Shown here: piece after piece, positions 25,985 through 34,484 of the stretch
Layout of the letters: each line of letters opens with the position of its first letter
How positions within the stretch are numbered: position 1 is the stretch's first letter
From: Kribbibacterium absianum
GTDB taxonomy: Bacteria > Actinomycetota > Coriobacteriia > Coriobacteriales > Atopobiaceae
Length of the DNA: 64,000 nt
Assembly: GCF_030067705.1 (NCBI RefSeq)
Contig: NZ_JASJEX010000002.1
Coordinates: 372,001 to 436,000 of the forward strand
Direction of reading: 5' to 3'
Position numbers and translations under genes: made by a program
Notes under the pieces: generated by a model
Database searches by the model: none
Told to the model about the DNA's origin: nothing
The model's input: the letters and a program-made list of their open reading frames with translations, nothing else

Positions 25985-26280
25985 TCCCTATGATTTCTAT
26001 AGATGGGTCGACATACGAGTTGCGTTTGTATTCGCCAGCGAAACCGCCGGATTGGCTTGCGATTGCAAACGCAACTGCCCGATGGGCTTGTATTCGCAAG
26101 CTAAACGGCCGGATGGGTTTGCAATCACAACGCAAACTTCCGCAGCATCCACGCCGCCGACAAAACCGCAGGTAAACGCATCACAACCGCAACCAACTTG
26201 CGTTTGCATTGCAATCACAACCCAATCGGCGCCCGTTCCGCGCTTTCCCATTGCGATCACAACCCAAACGCGTGCCCGCC
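25985..26280. repeat. Family D-related TTGC/GCAA repeat region
   Basis: Many short copies of TTGCGTTTG, TTGCGATTGC and TTGCAATCACAAC occur in both orientations, including a dyad-like 18-mer at 26057-26074. The units are less regular than at 38258-38640. The rest of the 494-base gap before yhbY shows no gene. Confidence 0.65.
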
Positions 26281-26298
26281 ATCCGGCGCCGCGCCCCG

Positions 26299-26607
26299 CT
26301 AATCCAGGGGGATGTGCTCGATGCCCTCCTTGCGGCTCTCGCGATAGAGCGCGAAGCGGTGCCCGATCACCTGCACCACGGCCGCGTCGCAACGATCGGC
26401 CAGCTCGTTCGCGGCGTCGCGGGTCTGGAGGTCGGCGCTCTCCAGCACCGAGCACTTCACCAGCTCGTGCGCCTCGAGGCACGCGCTCGTCTGCGACACC
26501 AGGCTGGGCGTGATGCCCTCTTTGCCAATGCGCACCGTCACCGTCAGATGATGCGCGAGCGAGCGGAGCTGACGGACCTGTCGACCGGTGAGCTGTGGCT
26601 GAGACAT
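26299..26607 (-). CDS. yhbY: YhbY-type CRM RNA-binding protein
   Basis: A 102-residue single CRM (CRS1/YhbY) domain protein thought to bind pre-50S ribosomal particles. Features are LTGRQVRQLRSLAHHL, the conserved IGKEGITPSLV loop (the family GxxG-type RNA-binding turn), a helix ADLQTRDAANELADRC and GHRFALYRES near the end. Start ATG at 26607 is preceded by a run of AGGAAG. It is divergent from the next gene. Confidence 0.92.
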   Translation of the reverse strand: MSQPQLTGRQVRQLRSLAHHLTVTVRIGKEGITPSLVSQTSACLEAHELVKCSVLESADLQTRDAANELADRCDAAVVQVIGHRFALYRESRKEGIEHIPLD

Positions 26608-26753
26608 GTGCTTGCTTCCTCTTGCGGTTCCGGGTACAAACGGGGATTAAAGGTACCCCATTGCCAACGTGGCACTCACGTCAATACCGCAGGCAACGGG
26701 GCAAAACTGGCCCGGCGGCGCGGATGCCGGCCCTTACGGAATCGAGGAACCCC

Positions 26754-27263
26754 ATGGTCGATCCCACCGTCCTCTTTACCCTCAGTTACGGCCTGTACAT
26801 CGTGTCGTCGGCATCCGAGGACGGCGACGCCGGCTGCATCATCAACACGGCGACGCAGGTGACGAGCAGCCCCATCCAGGTGATGGTCGCCCTCAACAAG
26901 GACAACGTCACGTGCCAGCGCATCGTCGAGAGCGGCCACTTCGCGCTCACGATGCTCGACGAGACCAGCGACATGCCCTTCATCGGCCGCTTCGGGTTCC
27001 GCAACTCCAACGACTTCAAGAAGTTCGAGGGCATCGAGTGCCGGCGCGACCAGTTCGGCGACCCGTGGACCCCGGAGCACGCCTGCGGCATGCTCGGCTG
27101 CGCGGTGGCGCAGACCGTCGACGTGGGGACGCACCTGCTCTTTGTGGGCGAGGTGACCGAGACCGAGCACCTCTCCAAGGAGAAGCCCCTCACCTACGCC
27201 TACTACCACGGCGTTCTCAAGGGCAAGACGCCGCCCAAAGCCTCGAGCTACGTGGCGGAGTAG
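26754..27263 (+). CDS. Flavin reductase-like domain protein
   Basis: A 169-residue FMN-binding split-barrel protein (flavin reductase family), with LFTLSYGLYIVSS, a TQVTSSPIQVMVALNKDN segment and GRFGFRNSNDFKKFEG. In anaerobes such domains often pair with rubredoxin for oxygen or peroxide detoxification; a free rubredoxin is encoded at 37568 but not beside it. The frame extends upstream, yet the ATG at 26754 is preceded by GAGGAA and starts the conserved domain. The gene has its own terminator. Confidence 0.85.
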   Translation: MVDPTVLFTLSYGLYIVSSASEDGDAGCIINTATQVTSSPIQVMVALNKDNVTCQRIVESGHFALTMLDETSDMPFIGRFGFRNSNDFKKFEGIECRRDQFGDPWTPEHACGMLGCAVAQTVDVGTHLLFVGEVTETEHLSKEKPLTYAYYHGVLKGKTPPKASSYVAE

Positions 27264-27320
27264 GGCGCAATCGTTCTTACTCTACGGTGCCCACGTACTC
27301 CGGAGCACTTGTCTCACGCT

Positions 27321-27349
27321 GACCCGGACGTTGCGGCGCCCGGGTCTTT
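27321..27349 (+). terminator. Terminator after flavin reductase gene
   Basis: GACCCGG (27321-27327) pairs with CCGGGTC (27340-27346), followed by TTT. The following stretch (27380-27440) holds repeated GAGTTCTTTTAG-like blocks of unknown meaning. Confidence 0.65.
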
Positions 27350-27476
27350 CGCTGTGGCTTTCGCCTGCACCGTGTGTCAGGTCTGTTCCTTGAGGAGTTT
27401 TTGCTCCATTGAGTTCTTTTAGCTCTTTTAGTTCTTTGAGCCCGGCGGTATGCGGGTCACGTTCAAAGAAAGCGAA

Positions 27477-27499
27477 TCGTACCAATCGATGTGGTACGA
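27477..27499. promoter_or_regulatory. Palindromic operator 1 upstream of the AlbA_2-type regulator
   Basis: TCGTACCA (27477-27484) and TGGTACGA (27492-27499) form a perfect dyad with a 7-base spacer. The half-site is identical to that in the second dyad. Confidence 0.75.
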
Positions 27500-27512
27500 A
27501 CGAATAACCGAT

Positions 27513-27538
27513 TTGGTACGATATTCCTATCGTACCAA
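27513..27538. promoter_or_regulatory. Palindromic operator 2 upstream of the AlbA_2-type regulator
   Basis: TTGGTACGATA (27513-27523) and TATCGTACCAA (27528-27538) form a perfect 11-base dyad with a 4-base spacer, 27 bases before the start codon. Its position suggests autoregulation of the downstream gene. Confidence 0.8.
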
Positions 27539-27565
27539 TAACGCCTCGAGAACCGAGGAGGCGCC

Positions 27566-28819
27566 ATGCCAGAATCCCGCGACTTGGAGTGCAAGCAGTC
27601 GTACAGCCGGTCGTTCCTCAAGACCGTGAGCGCTTTCGCCAATCAAGAGGGCGGCCGGGTGTTGTTCGGCGTGACTGACGACGGCGTGCCGGTAGGTCTC
27701 GAGGACCCGGTTCAGCTGCGTTTGGATATTGAGAACGCGATCAACGACTCGCTGAGCCCACGCCCCGAGTATTCGCTGGAGACCAAAGAACTCCAAGGGG
27801 TTCCAGTCGTGTGGCTGACCGTGCGGGCTGGAACCGAGAAGCCCTATCTCTATCACTCCAAGGCATACAAGCGCGCGGACGCGGCAACGGTGCCGGTGAC
27901 GGACTTTGAACTGCGTCGACTGCTCTTGGCCGGGCAGCATCGAGCCTACGAAGAGCTGCCAGCGGCCAACCAGGACCTCAGGTTCACTCAGCTGGGGGAG
28001 CGCTTTCTTGGCCGTACCCAGGTGAACCGCTTTGATATGGACACGCTCAAGACGCTTGGGCTTTACCGGGACGGGTGCTACAACAATGCGGCGGCCGTCC
28101 TGGCGGACGAAAGCTCTCTGCCAGGCGCCAATCTCCTGCGATTCGGGGGCGAGCTCAACCAGATTCTCGACACGGAGCGCGTGGCCGGAGTCTCGGCTGT
28201 TGAGACCTATGAGCGGGCTCTGGGCTTCTATCGGCGCTACGGGCAGCACGAAGAGCTGCGGGGCAGCGACCGTGTGCTGGTAGAGGACGTGCCGGAGCTG
28301 GCATTCCGCGAGGCCGTGGCCAACGGCCTCGTGCACCGCGAGTGGGACGTGCCGGCGCCCCTTTCCGTCGCGTTTTTCCCGGATCGCGTCGAGATGGTGT
28401 CGCCGGGCGGTCTTCCTCCGGAGCTTTCCGTGGACTCGTACCTGAACGGCTTCGTGTCAATCCAGCGCAATCCTTTGATTGCTGGCGTTTTCGCTCGCTT
28501 GGGGTGGATTGAACTCTATGGCACGGGAATCCGTCGCATCAAGGAAGCCTACGCCGGTCGTCGAGCCCAGCCGTCCTTTGAGGTGGGCGAGTCCTCTCTC
28601 AGAATCACATTGCCGTTTGCCGGAGCTGCATCGGCTGAGCGGCCCGACGACATACTGGGCTACTTGGACACGGTTCCTGACGCGTCGCGCGATCAGGTGC
28701 AAGAAGCGCTCGGCTTGAGCCGCACCCAGACGGTGCGCAAGCTCAACGACGCGATTGCGGCCGGCGTGGTGGAGCGTCTCGGAGCAGGGCCGTCGACGCG
28801 TTATCGTCTCGTGGGGTGA
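27566..28819 (+). CDS. Schlafen/AlbA_2-type ATP-binding transcriptional regulator
   Basis: A 417-residue protein with an N-terminal Schlafen AlbA_2 domain (LECKQSYSRSFLKTVSAFANQEGGRVLFGV), a GHKL-type ATPase-like domain of the HATPase_c_4 kind (AFREAVANGLVHREWD near residue 250 and FARLGWIELYGTGIRRI near 312) and a C-terminal helix-turn-helix (SRDQVQEALGLSRTQTVRKLNDAI). This family acts as regulators, often autoregulated, and some members lie in defence islands. Two identical palindromes in the 90 bases upstream are the likely binding sites. It is monocistronic; no clear partner gene is adjacent. Confidence 0.85.
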   Translation: MPESRDLECKQSYSRSFLKTVSAFANQEGGRVLFGVTDDGVPVGLEDPVQLRLDIENAINDSLSPRPEYSLETKELQGVPVVWLTVRAGTEKPYLYHSKAYKRADAATVPVTDFELRRLLLAGQHRAYEELPAANQDLRFTQLGERFLGRTQVNRFDMDTLKTLGLYRDGCYNNAAAVLADESSLPGANLLRFGGELNQILDTERVAGVSAVETYERALGFYRRYGQHEELRGSDRVLVEDVPELAFREAVANGLVHREWDVPAPLSVAFFPDRVEMVSPGGLPPELSVDSYLNGFVSIQRNPLIAGVFARLGWIELYGTGIRRIKEAYAGRRAQPSFEVGESSLRITLPFAGAASAERPDDILGYLDTVPDASRDQVQEALGLSRTQTVRKLNDAIAAGVVERLGAGPSTRYRLVG

Positions 28820-28900
28820 GTCGGCCACAGTCCCGTGCCTTTTGGCTGTGTGGCTCAGAGACCACTAAGCTCTTTCCTACACGCACGGAAAGGGGGCGCG

Positions 28901-30001
28901 ATGAACAGGCGGTCGTTCATGCAGGGGTCGCTCGGGGCGGCCCTCTTTTTCACGCTGGGCGGTTGCGCGAGCGCCGACACCGCGGCCCAGGGCGACGAGG
29001 GCATCGCTGACGACTCCGACCAAAGCGCCGAGGCCGTGACGTCGGATAACGCGACGGCACTGGAGACGGTCGGCGGGGAGTCGACCCCTGTGGAGCAGCA
29101 CGGCGCGCTTTCCGTGCGTGACGGCCAGCTGGTGGACGCGTTCGGTGCGGCGTTCCAGCTGCGGGGCGTCTCCACGCACGGGCTCTCGTGGTTTCCGCAG
29201 TTCGTGTCCGAGGCCGGCTTCCGGACCCTGCGCGACGACTGGTCAGCCAACTGCGTGCGTCTCTCCCTCTATCCCGACGAGGAGGGCGGCTACTGCACCG
29301 GCGGCGATCAAGGCCAGCTCAAACAGCTGGTCAAAAACGGCGTGGCCTACGCGCAGCACCTGGGCATGTACGTGGTCATCGACTGGCACGTGCTGGGCGA
29401 GCAGGACCCGCAGGTGCACCAGGACGCGGCCATCGAGTTCTTCGCCGAGATGAGCGCCGAGTTCGCCGGGTCGCCCAACGTGCTCTATGAGGTCTGCAAC
29501 GAGCCCAACGGCGACACCAGCTGGGAGCACGTCACCGACTACGCGAACGCCGTGATTCCGACGATCCGCGCCAACGCGCCGGACGCCGTGGTCATCGTGG
29601 GCACGCCCACGTGGAGCCAGGACATCGACGACGCCCAGGCCGCGCCGCTTGGCTTCGAGAACCTGCTGTACGCGGTGCACTTCTACGCCGCGAGCCACGG
29701 GCAGTGGCTGCGCGACCGCGTGGAGGAGGCGCTCAACGCCAAGCCGCCAGTGATCGTGAGCGAGTTCGGGATGTGCGACGCGTCGGGCGATGGGGCCAAC
29801 GACTACGAGGAGTCCCAGGCATGGCTCGACTTCTTGGACGAGCATGACGTGAGCTACATCGTGTGGGCGCTGGCCGACAAGGACGAGACGGCGGACCTGG
29901 TCGCGGCGGGATCCGGCGTGACGAGCGACTGGGCGCCGGACCAGCTGAGCGACTCCGGCCGCTGGGTTCGCGAGCAGTACCGCGCGAGGCAAGGGAAATA
30001 G
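28901..30001 (+). CDS. Secreted GH5 glycoside hydrolase lipoprotein
   Basis: Likely endo-acting beta-glycanase (cellulase or mannanase type) displayed on the outer face of the membrane. The 366-residue product has a twin-arginine lipoprotein signal (MNRRSFMQGSLGAALFFTLGGC, Cys22), an Asp/Glu/Thr-rich linker to about residue 65, then a TIM barrel with the acid/base glutamate in CNEPNG and the nucleophile glutamate in VSEFGMCD. The frame extends 22 codons upstream, but the ATG at 28901 gives the signal peptide and has GGAAAGGGGG before it. The substrate is not deducible. Confidence 0.88.
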   Translation: MNRRSFMQGSLGAALFFTLGGCASADTAAQGDEGIADDSDQSAEAVTSDNATALETVGGESTPVEQHGALSVRDGQLVDAFGAAFQLRGVSTHGLSWFPQFVSEAGFRTLRDDWSANCVRLSLYPDEEGGYCTGGDQGQLKQLVKNGVAYAQHLGMYVVIDWHVLGEQDPQVHQDAAIEFFAEMSAEFAGSPNVLYEVCNEPNGDTSWEHVTDYANAVIPTIRANAPDAVVIVGTPTWSQDIDDAQAAPLGFENLLYAVHFYAASHGQWLRDRVEEALNAKPPVIVSEFGMCDASGDGANDYEESQAWLDFLDEHDVSYIVWALADKDETADLVAAGSGVTSDWAPDQLSDSGRWVREQYRARQGK

Positions 30002-30150
30002 CGACGGGCGTCCTGCCATTTGCGATCGCGCGGCATCGATTTCCAAGAATTCATGAAGATGCCTGCGGTGAACCCAAAAACCCGCATAAGTGAGGGAGAT
30101 TGATAACGGCAACCGCACGAAAGTTGCCGAAACACAAATGGGCACCTACG

Positions 30151-30180
30151 AGGGCGGCTCTCGGAGCCGCCCTTTCTTTA
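30151..30180 (+). terminator. Terminator of the GH5 gene
   Basis: GGGCGGCTC (30152-30160) pairs with GAGCCGCCC (30164-30172), followed by TTTCTTTA. It lies 150 bases after the stop codon. Confidence 0.9.
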
Positions 30181-30364
30181 GAATCGCGAACCTTGGAGCT
30201 GCGGCGCAGCACATGGTGTCGTGAGAGTGACTACGTGAGTGTTGCCAACTGACAACACGCCACTAATGAGGCACTCAAAGAAACCGGTGTTAGCTGGGAT
30301 TTTCGAGCTGTTATCTGCAGTTGCAGACTTTGATATACGCAATAGATCAAGATCCACTCTGGGA

Positions 30365-30393
30365 TTGACAAGCCATCCGCGCAGCGGTATAGA
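30365..30393 (+). promoter_or_regulatory. Consensus promoter of the pilus operon
   Basis: TTGACA (30365-30370), a 17-base spacer and TATAGA (30388-30393) match the vegetative sigma consensus almost perfectly. Transcription would start near 30400, leaving a leader of about 110 bases that contains a GGTCCCC/GGGGCC hairpin (about 30423-30450) and the AAGGCGGAG ribosome binding site. Confidence 0.85.
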
Positions 30394-30511
30394 TTTAGTG
30401 CGTGTTACCCGCTCGGGAGGAGGGTCCCCGGCCGCTAGGCGACGGGGCCTCTGCGCGCCGGAATGATTTGAACCCTAAACGTGCTTAACGGCACACAGAG
30501 AAGGCGGAGAC

Positions 30512-32425
30512 ATGGCTAAACGATTCAAGGCTGCCCTCGCTCTAGTGGTCGCGTGCCTCGGGGTGGCGTTGCTGGTGGCGGCGACGCCGGCGTGGGCAGC
30601 GCTCTCGGCTCCCGCCCATACCAAGACCGCGCAACTCAACGAGGACGGCACCGTGACCATCCGTCTTGACGTGACCGGCGCGTCCGAGACCTCGACCACA
30701 AGCCAGGGCGCCAACGTGTACGTGGTGGTGGACACGTCGGGGTCGATGGGGGAGGTGCTAAGTGGCATCACGAGCTATAGCCTTGTGGATCCGAGTAGCT
30801 ACAATCGGTACTTCGGTCCGTACGTCGGATCCACTGCCTATGGCCTGGTGGACGGCAACTACGTGGAGCTGGATGTTCGCAGAGAAAACACGGGATCCTT
30901 CTGGAATCCCAACTACGTATTCACCTTCACCGTCAAGGATACCGGCCAGCTTTACACAGGGGACGTCTATCGCGCGGTCGGCACCACGCGTATGGACGTC
31001 GCCAAAGGGGCTCTTCGCACCATGGGTAACACCCTTCTCGCCCAGGACAACGTGAAAGTGACCCTCATCCCCTTCGACACCAATGTCGGCACCGTGAGTG
31101 GTCCTTTTAGCAAAGGGAACACCACTGGGTTCGATACGGCAGTGAACAACATGAGCGCCGAGGGCGGCACCAACTGGGACGCGGCTCTTCGTAAAGCGGG
31201 CCAGCTCGCGGGTCAGCATCTCGAGACGCCGGCCTACGTCATCTTCCTCTCGGACGGTAAGCCAACGTTCCGCCTCAATGCCAATGGCGTAGTCGCCGGT
31301 TCAGGCAGTGACGACAACGACGGCAAGAATCTTGACGCCGCCGTTGCGGCCGCGAATGGCCTGCCCGCCAACGTGAAGGCCCTCTATTCGATTTACAACG
31401 GAGCAGACGCCGCCGACGATATGAAGGAGTTCAGCAACCGTGTGACAAAGACGTTCGACGAGAAAGAGGTTTATGACGGCACGAACGCCGACTCCCTCAA
31501 CGCCGCTCTCGCCAACATCGCTCAGGAGATCACAAACTCCGCGAGCTACAAGGACGTCGTCATCACCGACGTTCTAAGCCAGTGGGTGGAGTACGAGTTG
31601 CCCGCCCAAGAGATGGTGAATAGCGGTTTCACGTACTACAAGAACGACGAGCCGTGGGCGGACGCACCGAAAGCAAACATCGACGCAAGCGGCCACGTGA
31701 AGTGGGACCTCTCGTCGGTGGGCAAGCTCGAAGACGGGGCGAAATACGCCATCGAGTTCAAAGTGAAGCTCAAGCCCGAGGCCTACCAAGAGGCGGCGAA
31801 GAGCGACGGCGACTCCCTTGAGCTGCCCACCAACGCAGACGGCACCCAGGTGGATTACACCGTGCTCCAGGAGACAACGGGCGGCTCGTCCACGGAAGCC
31901 CCCGGCAGCGATTCGTACGAGATCCCCACCGTGCCCGTTCCGAAGACCAAGCTCGTCATCTCCAAGACCGTTGCTGGCAACATGGGCAACGTGAACGAGT
32001 CGTTCAACTTCACGGTGGACGTGCCGAACGGCACCTACTACGTGAACAACGTCGAGCAAAAGGTGGAGAACGAAAAGCTGTCCTTCCAGCTCAAGCACGG
32101 AGAGACCGTCACGATTAACGGCCTGATGCCGGGCGCTCATGCGGTGTCCGAGGTTCGCGACAACGTCACGGGCATGACCACGGCCATCAACGGGTCCGAG
32201 GTCAAGGGCTCGGATGCTGGCGACAACAAGCTGGCTTTCTCTACCGAGGCCACCATCCCGAACAGCTCCAAGGCGGTCACGGTCGCGTATGTGAACACCT
32301 CCGAGGCCGCTCCCATCGTCGGCTACTCCGACAACACCACACCCTTCATGGTCCTCATGACCGTTGCTCTAGCAGGCGCCGGCGCTGCGGGGGCCCATGC
32401 CTTCGCGCGAAGCAGGGAGGAGTAG
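30512..32425 (+). CDS. vWA-domain pilus adhesin / tip pilin
   Basis: A 637-residue surface protein. Residues 1-30 are a Sec signal ending AWA. A von Willebrand A domain follows (about 70-350), with the metal-ion site DTSGSMG, threonine in EGGTNWDAAL and FLSDGKPT. Ig-like pilin domains come next, including VPKTKLVISKTVAGNMG. A membrane anchor (MVLMTVALAGAGAAGAHAF) and a positive tail RSREE end the protein. The expected LPxTG is replaced by APIVG. As first gene of a sortase-pilin operon it is likely the tip adhesin. The start follows AAGGCGGAGAC. Confidence 0.88.
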   Translation: MAKRFKAALALVVACLGVALLVAATPAWAALSAPAHTKTAQLNEDGTVTIRLDVTGASETSTTSQGANVYVVVDTSGSMGEVLSGITSYSLVDPSSYNRYFGPYVGSTAYGLVDGNYVELDVRRENTGSFWNPNYVFTFTVKDTGQLYTGDVYRAVGTTRMDVAKGALRTMGNTLLAQDNVKVTLIPFDTNVGTVSGPFSKGNTTGFDTAVNNMSAEGGTNWDAALRKAGQLAGQHLETPAYVIFLSDGKPTFRLNANGVVAGSGSDDNDGKNLDAAVAAANGLPANVKALYSIYNGADAADDMKEFSNRVTKTFDEKEVYDGTNADSLNAALANIAQEITNSASYKDVVITDVLSQWVEYELPAQEMVNSGFTYYKNDEPWADAPKANIDASGHVKWDLSSVGKLEDGAKYAIEFKVKLKPEAYQEAAKSDGDSLELPTNADGTQVDYTVLQETTGGSSTEAPGSDSYEIPTVPVPKTKLVISKTVAGNMGNVNESFNFTVDVPNGTYYVNNVEQKVENEKLSFQLKHGETVTINGLMPGAHAVSEVRDNVTGMTTAINGSEVKGSDAGDNKLAFSTEATIPNSSKAVTVAYVNTSEAAPIVGYSDNTTPFMVLMTVALAGAGAAGAHAFARSREE

Positions 32426-32431
32426 AGATCG

Positions 32432-32740
32432 CTGAAGAAGAAACGCGAGCCCCGGTCCATCCCCCAGTCGCAGCTGCATCTGGCGGCGCGCGACGTCGGC
32501 CCCGGCACCTCCCTCCAATCCATCGCGGAGAAACTTCGAACGATGAAGTTCCGACGCAGCCTCTGGGGTGTCAGCGAGCCGGACGTGTGGACCAAGGTGG
32601 GGCGAATCGACGAGATGTACCGCTCGTTGTACCAGGAGCAGGAGGCCCGCTACCAGGCCCTGCTCCAGGAGCGCGACCAGACGATCGCGCTGCTGCAACG
32701 GGACCTCGCGTCCGCACAGAGCGGCCAGCGAGGGTTCTGA
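32432..32740 (+). CDS. Small coiled-coil protein in the pilus operon (CTG start proposed)
   Basis: The frame is open from just after the adhesin stop (32426) to 32740. The first ATG is at 32543 (65 residues, MKFRRSLWGVSEPDVWTKVG), but upstream codons continue in a protein-like way (KKKREPRSIPQSQLHLAARD). The only plausible earlier initiator is CTG at 32432, with GGGAGGAG nine bases upstream, giving 102 residues. The C-terminal half is a strongly helical coiled coil (MYRSLYQEQEARYQALLQER) reminiscent of DivIVA-like proteins. Function unknown; it is conserved in position between adhesin and SipA-like gene here. Confidence 0.6.
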   Translation: MKKKREPRSIPQSQLHLAARDVGPGTSLQSIAEKLRTMKFRRSLWGVSEPDVWTKVGRIDEMYRSLYQEQEARYQALLQERDQTIALLQRDLASAQSGQRGF

Positions 32741-33297
32741 GCGGCGACGTCGTCGCGGGGCGCAAGGAGCCAACGCAGACGACGATCGCCGAGCGCAAGG
32801 AGCGCGCCAGCGCGTGGCACACGGTGCGCGGGGCGCTTCTCAAGCTCGCGGTGCTGGTCGCCGTGCTTGTCGGGGCTTTCACGTGGGTGTTCGGCTTCGC
32901 CCAGGTGGAGGGAAACGGGATGAGGCCGACGGCGGGGGACGGCGACCTGGCCCTCTTCTACCGGTTGGACAGGGAGCTCGCGGCCCGGGACCTCGTGGTG
33001 TACGAGCACGACGGGCGTCTCCTCACAGGTCGCATCGTCGCGGTGCCCGGGGATCGCGTGGAGGTCACGGAGGACGGCCAGCTGAAGATCAACGGCTACA
33101 TCCAGGACACGCTTTACGGGCAGCCGACGATGCCCGCACACGATGGCCCCTCGTACCCGGTGACGGTGGGCCACGACCAGTACTTCGTGCTGGGCGACGG
33201 AAGGACCGCGGCCGAGGACAGCCGCGAGTTCGGAACGGTTGGCATCGACGACGTCCAAGGCAAGGTCATCACCCTGCTACGGCGTCGAGAGATATAG
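32737..33297 (+). CDS. SipA-like signal peptidase homologue lacking catalytic residues
   Basis: A type I signal peptidase fold (S26) protein: one membrane helix (LLKLAVLVAVLVGAFTWVFG), then VEGNGMRPTAGDGD, GRIVAVPGDRVEV and YFVLGDGR-AAEDSREFG. In active enzymes the nucleophile is the Ser of G-D-S-M and the base is the Lys before R-V/I; both are Gly here. The SipA/LepA proteins of streptococcal pilus loci show the same kind of loss and act in pilus assembly rather than cleavage. The start is uncertain: CTG at 32737 overlaps the preceding stop as CTGA, and the next in-frame start is GTG at 32824. Confidence 0.8.
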   Translation: MSGDVVAGRKEPTQTTIAERKERASAWHTVRGALLKLAVLVAVLVGAFTWVFGFAQVEGNGMRPTAGDGDLALFYRLDRELAARDLVVYEHDGRLLTGRIVAVPGDRVEVTEDGQLKINGYIQDTLYGQPTMPAHDGPSYPVTVGHDQYFVLGDGRTAAEDSREFGTVGIDDVQGKVITLLRRREI

Positions 33298-33317
33298 ACG
33301 CCTGGCAGGGCGCCAGG

Positions 33318-33343
33318 CGGGAGCGGGACGGGGCTCCCGTTTG
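33318..33343 (+). terminator. Terminator-like hairpin before the major pilin gene
   Basis: CGGGAGC (33318-33324) pairs with GCTCCCG (33333-33339), followed by TTTG. A neighbouring CCTGGC/GCCAGG hairpin precedes it. It may set the ratio between the sipA-like gene and the pilin gene. Confidence 0.5.
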
Positions 33344-33401
33344 AGAGAAAGCAGACTCGCGGGTTGCCCCACCGCGACACACGGTCACAAGGAGGCCACG
33401 A

Positions 33402-34469
33402 ATGAAGTTTGATGCGAAGAAGACCATCGCGGCGCTGGCGATGAGCGCGACGCTGTTCGCGATGCCGGTGAGCGCGCTGGCGGTGACGGTCGATAGCACG
33501 GGCAACCTGCTCACCAAGAGCTGGACCCAGATGCCCGCAGAGCTCCACAAGGTGACGAGCCAGGACTTCACGCTCACGTACACGGGCGTCACCGACACCG
33601 TCGGCACCATTGCCGGGTCCGTGACCTACAACGGGAACGCGCTCGCCGTGAACGGCACCGTCCCGGTGACGCTTGCAGCTGCCGCCGGCACGACGGCCCC
33701 TGCAGGCACCGTGTCGTTCGCGAGCGCGTTCGCCAACGTGGACTTCGCGACCCCGGGCGTCTACAGCTTCACGCTGACCGAGAACCCGACCACCAACAAG
33801 AACTACAGCTACAACACGGCGAACGCTTCCTACGTCGTGAAGGTGCAGGTCGTGTACGACGACCCTGTCGCCAAGACTGTGAAGGTCCAGGGCATCACGG
33901 TCTCCGACCCCTCCGACAACAAGCAGGACGAGAATGGCGGCACGTTCGTGAACACCGCCGTGGACAACGCGGTCCTCTCGCTCACCAAGAAGGTGGACGG
34001 CAACCAGGCCGACACCGCCAAGGAGTTCTCGTTCACGGTGACGCTGACCGGCCTCGAGCCCAACGCGACCTACAGCTACACCAATGGCGGCGAGACCACC
34101 ACGTTCACGGCTGACGCCAACGGGTCGGCCACCGTTTCTATTGACCTGCATCACGACGAGAACGTGACCATCAACAACCTGCCCGATGGCGCCACCTACA
34201 CCATCAAGGAGGGCTCCGTCGACATCACGGCGGACATGAAGGAGACCGAAGGCGCGGACGGCTACAAGGTCACGGCCACTGGCTTCGACGGTAACCTCGC
34301 CAACGGCGAGACCGACACCGTCACCGTGACCAACACCAAGACCGCGACCACGATCACCGGCCTCGCCGTCACCTTCCTGCCCTACATCGGCGGTCTCGCT
34401 GCTGCTGGTGCTGGCGTTGGCGCCCTCGTGATCTCCCGTCGCCACAAGAAGGACGCGGACAACTTCTAA
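33402..34469 (+). CDS. Major pilin subunit
   Basis: A 355-residue fimbrial backbone protein with a Sec signal (MKFDAKKTIAALAMSATLFA, ending ALA), two Ig-like pilin domains similar to the streptococcal Spy0128/FctA type (YSFTLTENPTTNKNYSYNTA contains the Glu typical of isopeptide formation; ATYTIKEGSVDITADMKETEG is the second), and a C-terminal anchor with the tail SRRHKKDADNF. The sorting motif before the membrane helix appears to be T-T-I-T-G, not LPxTG. An adjacent class B sortase probably polymerises it. It starts after AAGGAGGCCACG. Confidence 0.87.
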   Translation: MKFDAKKTIAALAMSATLFAMPVSALAVTVDSTGNLLTKSWTQMPAELHKVTSQDFTLTYTGVTDTVGTIAGSVTYNGNALAVNGTVPVTLAAAAGTTAPAGTVSFASAFANVDFATPGVYSFTLTENPTTNKNYSYNTANASYVVKVQVVYDDPVAKTVKVQGITVSDPSDNKQDENGGTFVNTAVDNAVLSLTKKVDGNQADTAKEFSFTVTLTGLEPNATYSYTNGGETTTFTADANGSATVSIDLHHDENVTINNLPDGATYTIKEGSVDITADMKETEGADGYKVTATGFDGNLANGETDTVTVTNTKTATTITGLAVTFLPYIGGLAAAGAGVGALVISRRHKKDADNF

Positions 34470-34484
34470 ACGAGGTTGCCGCAT

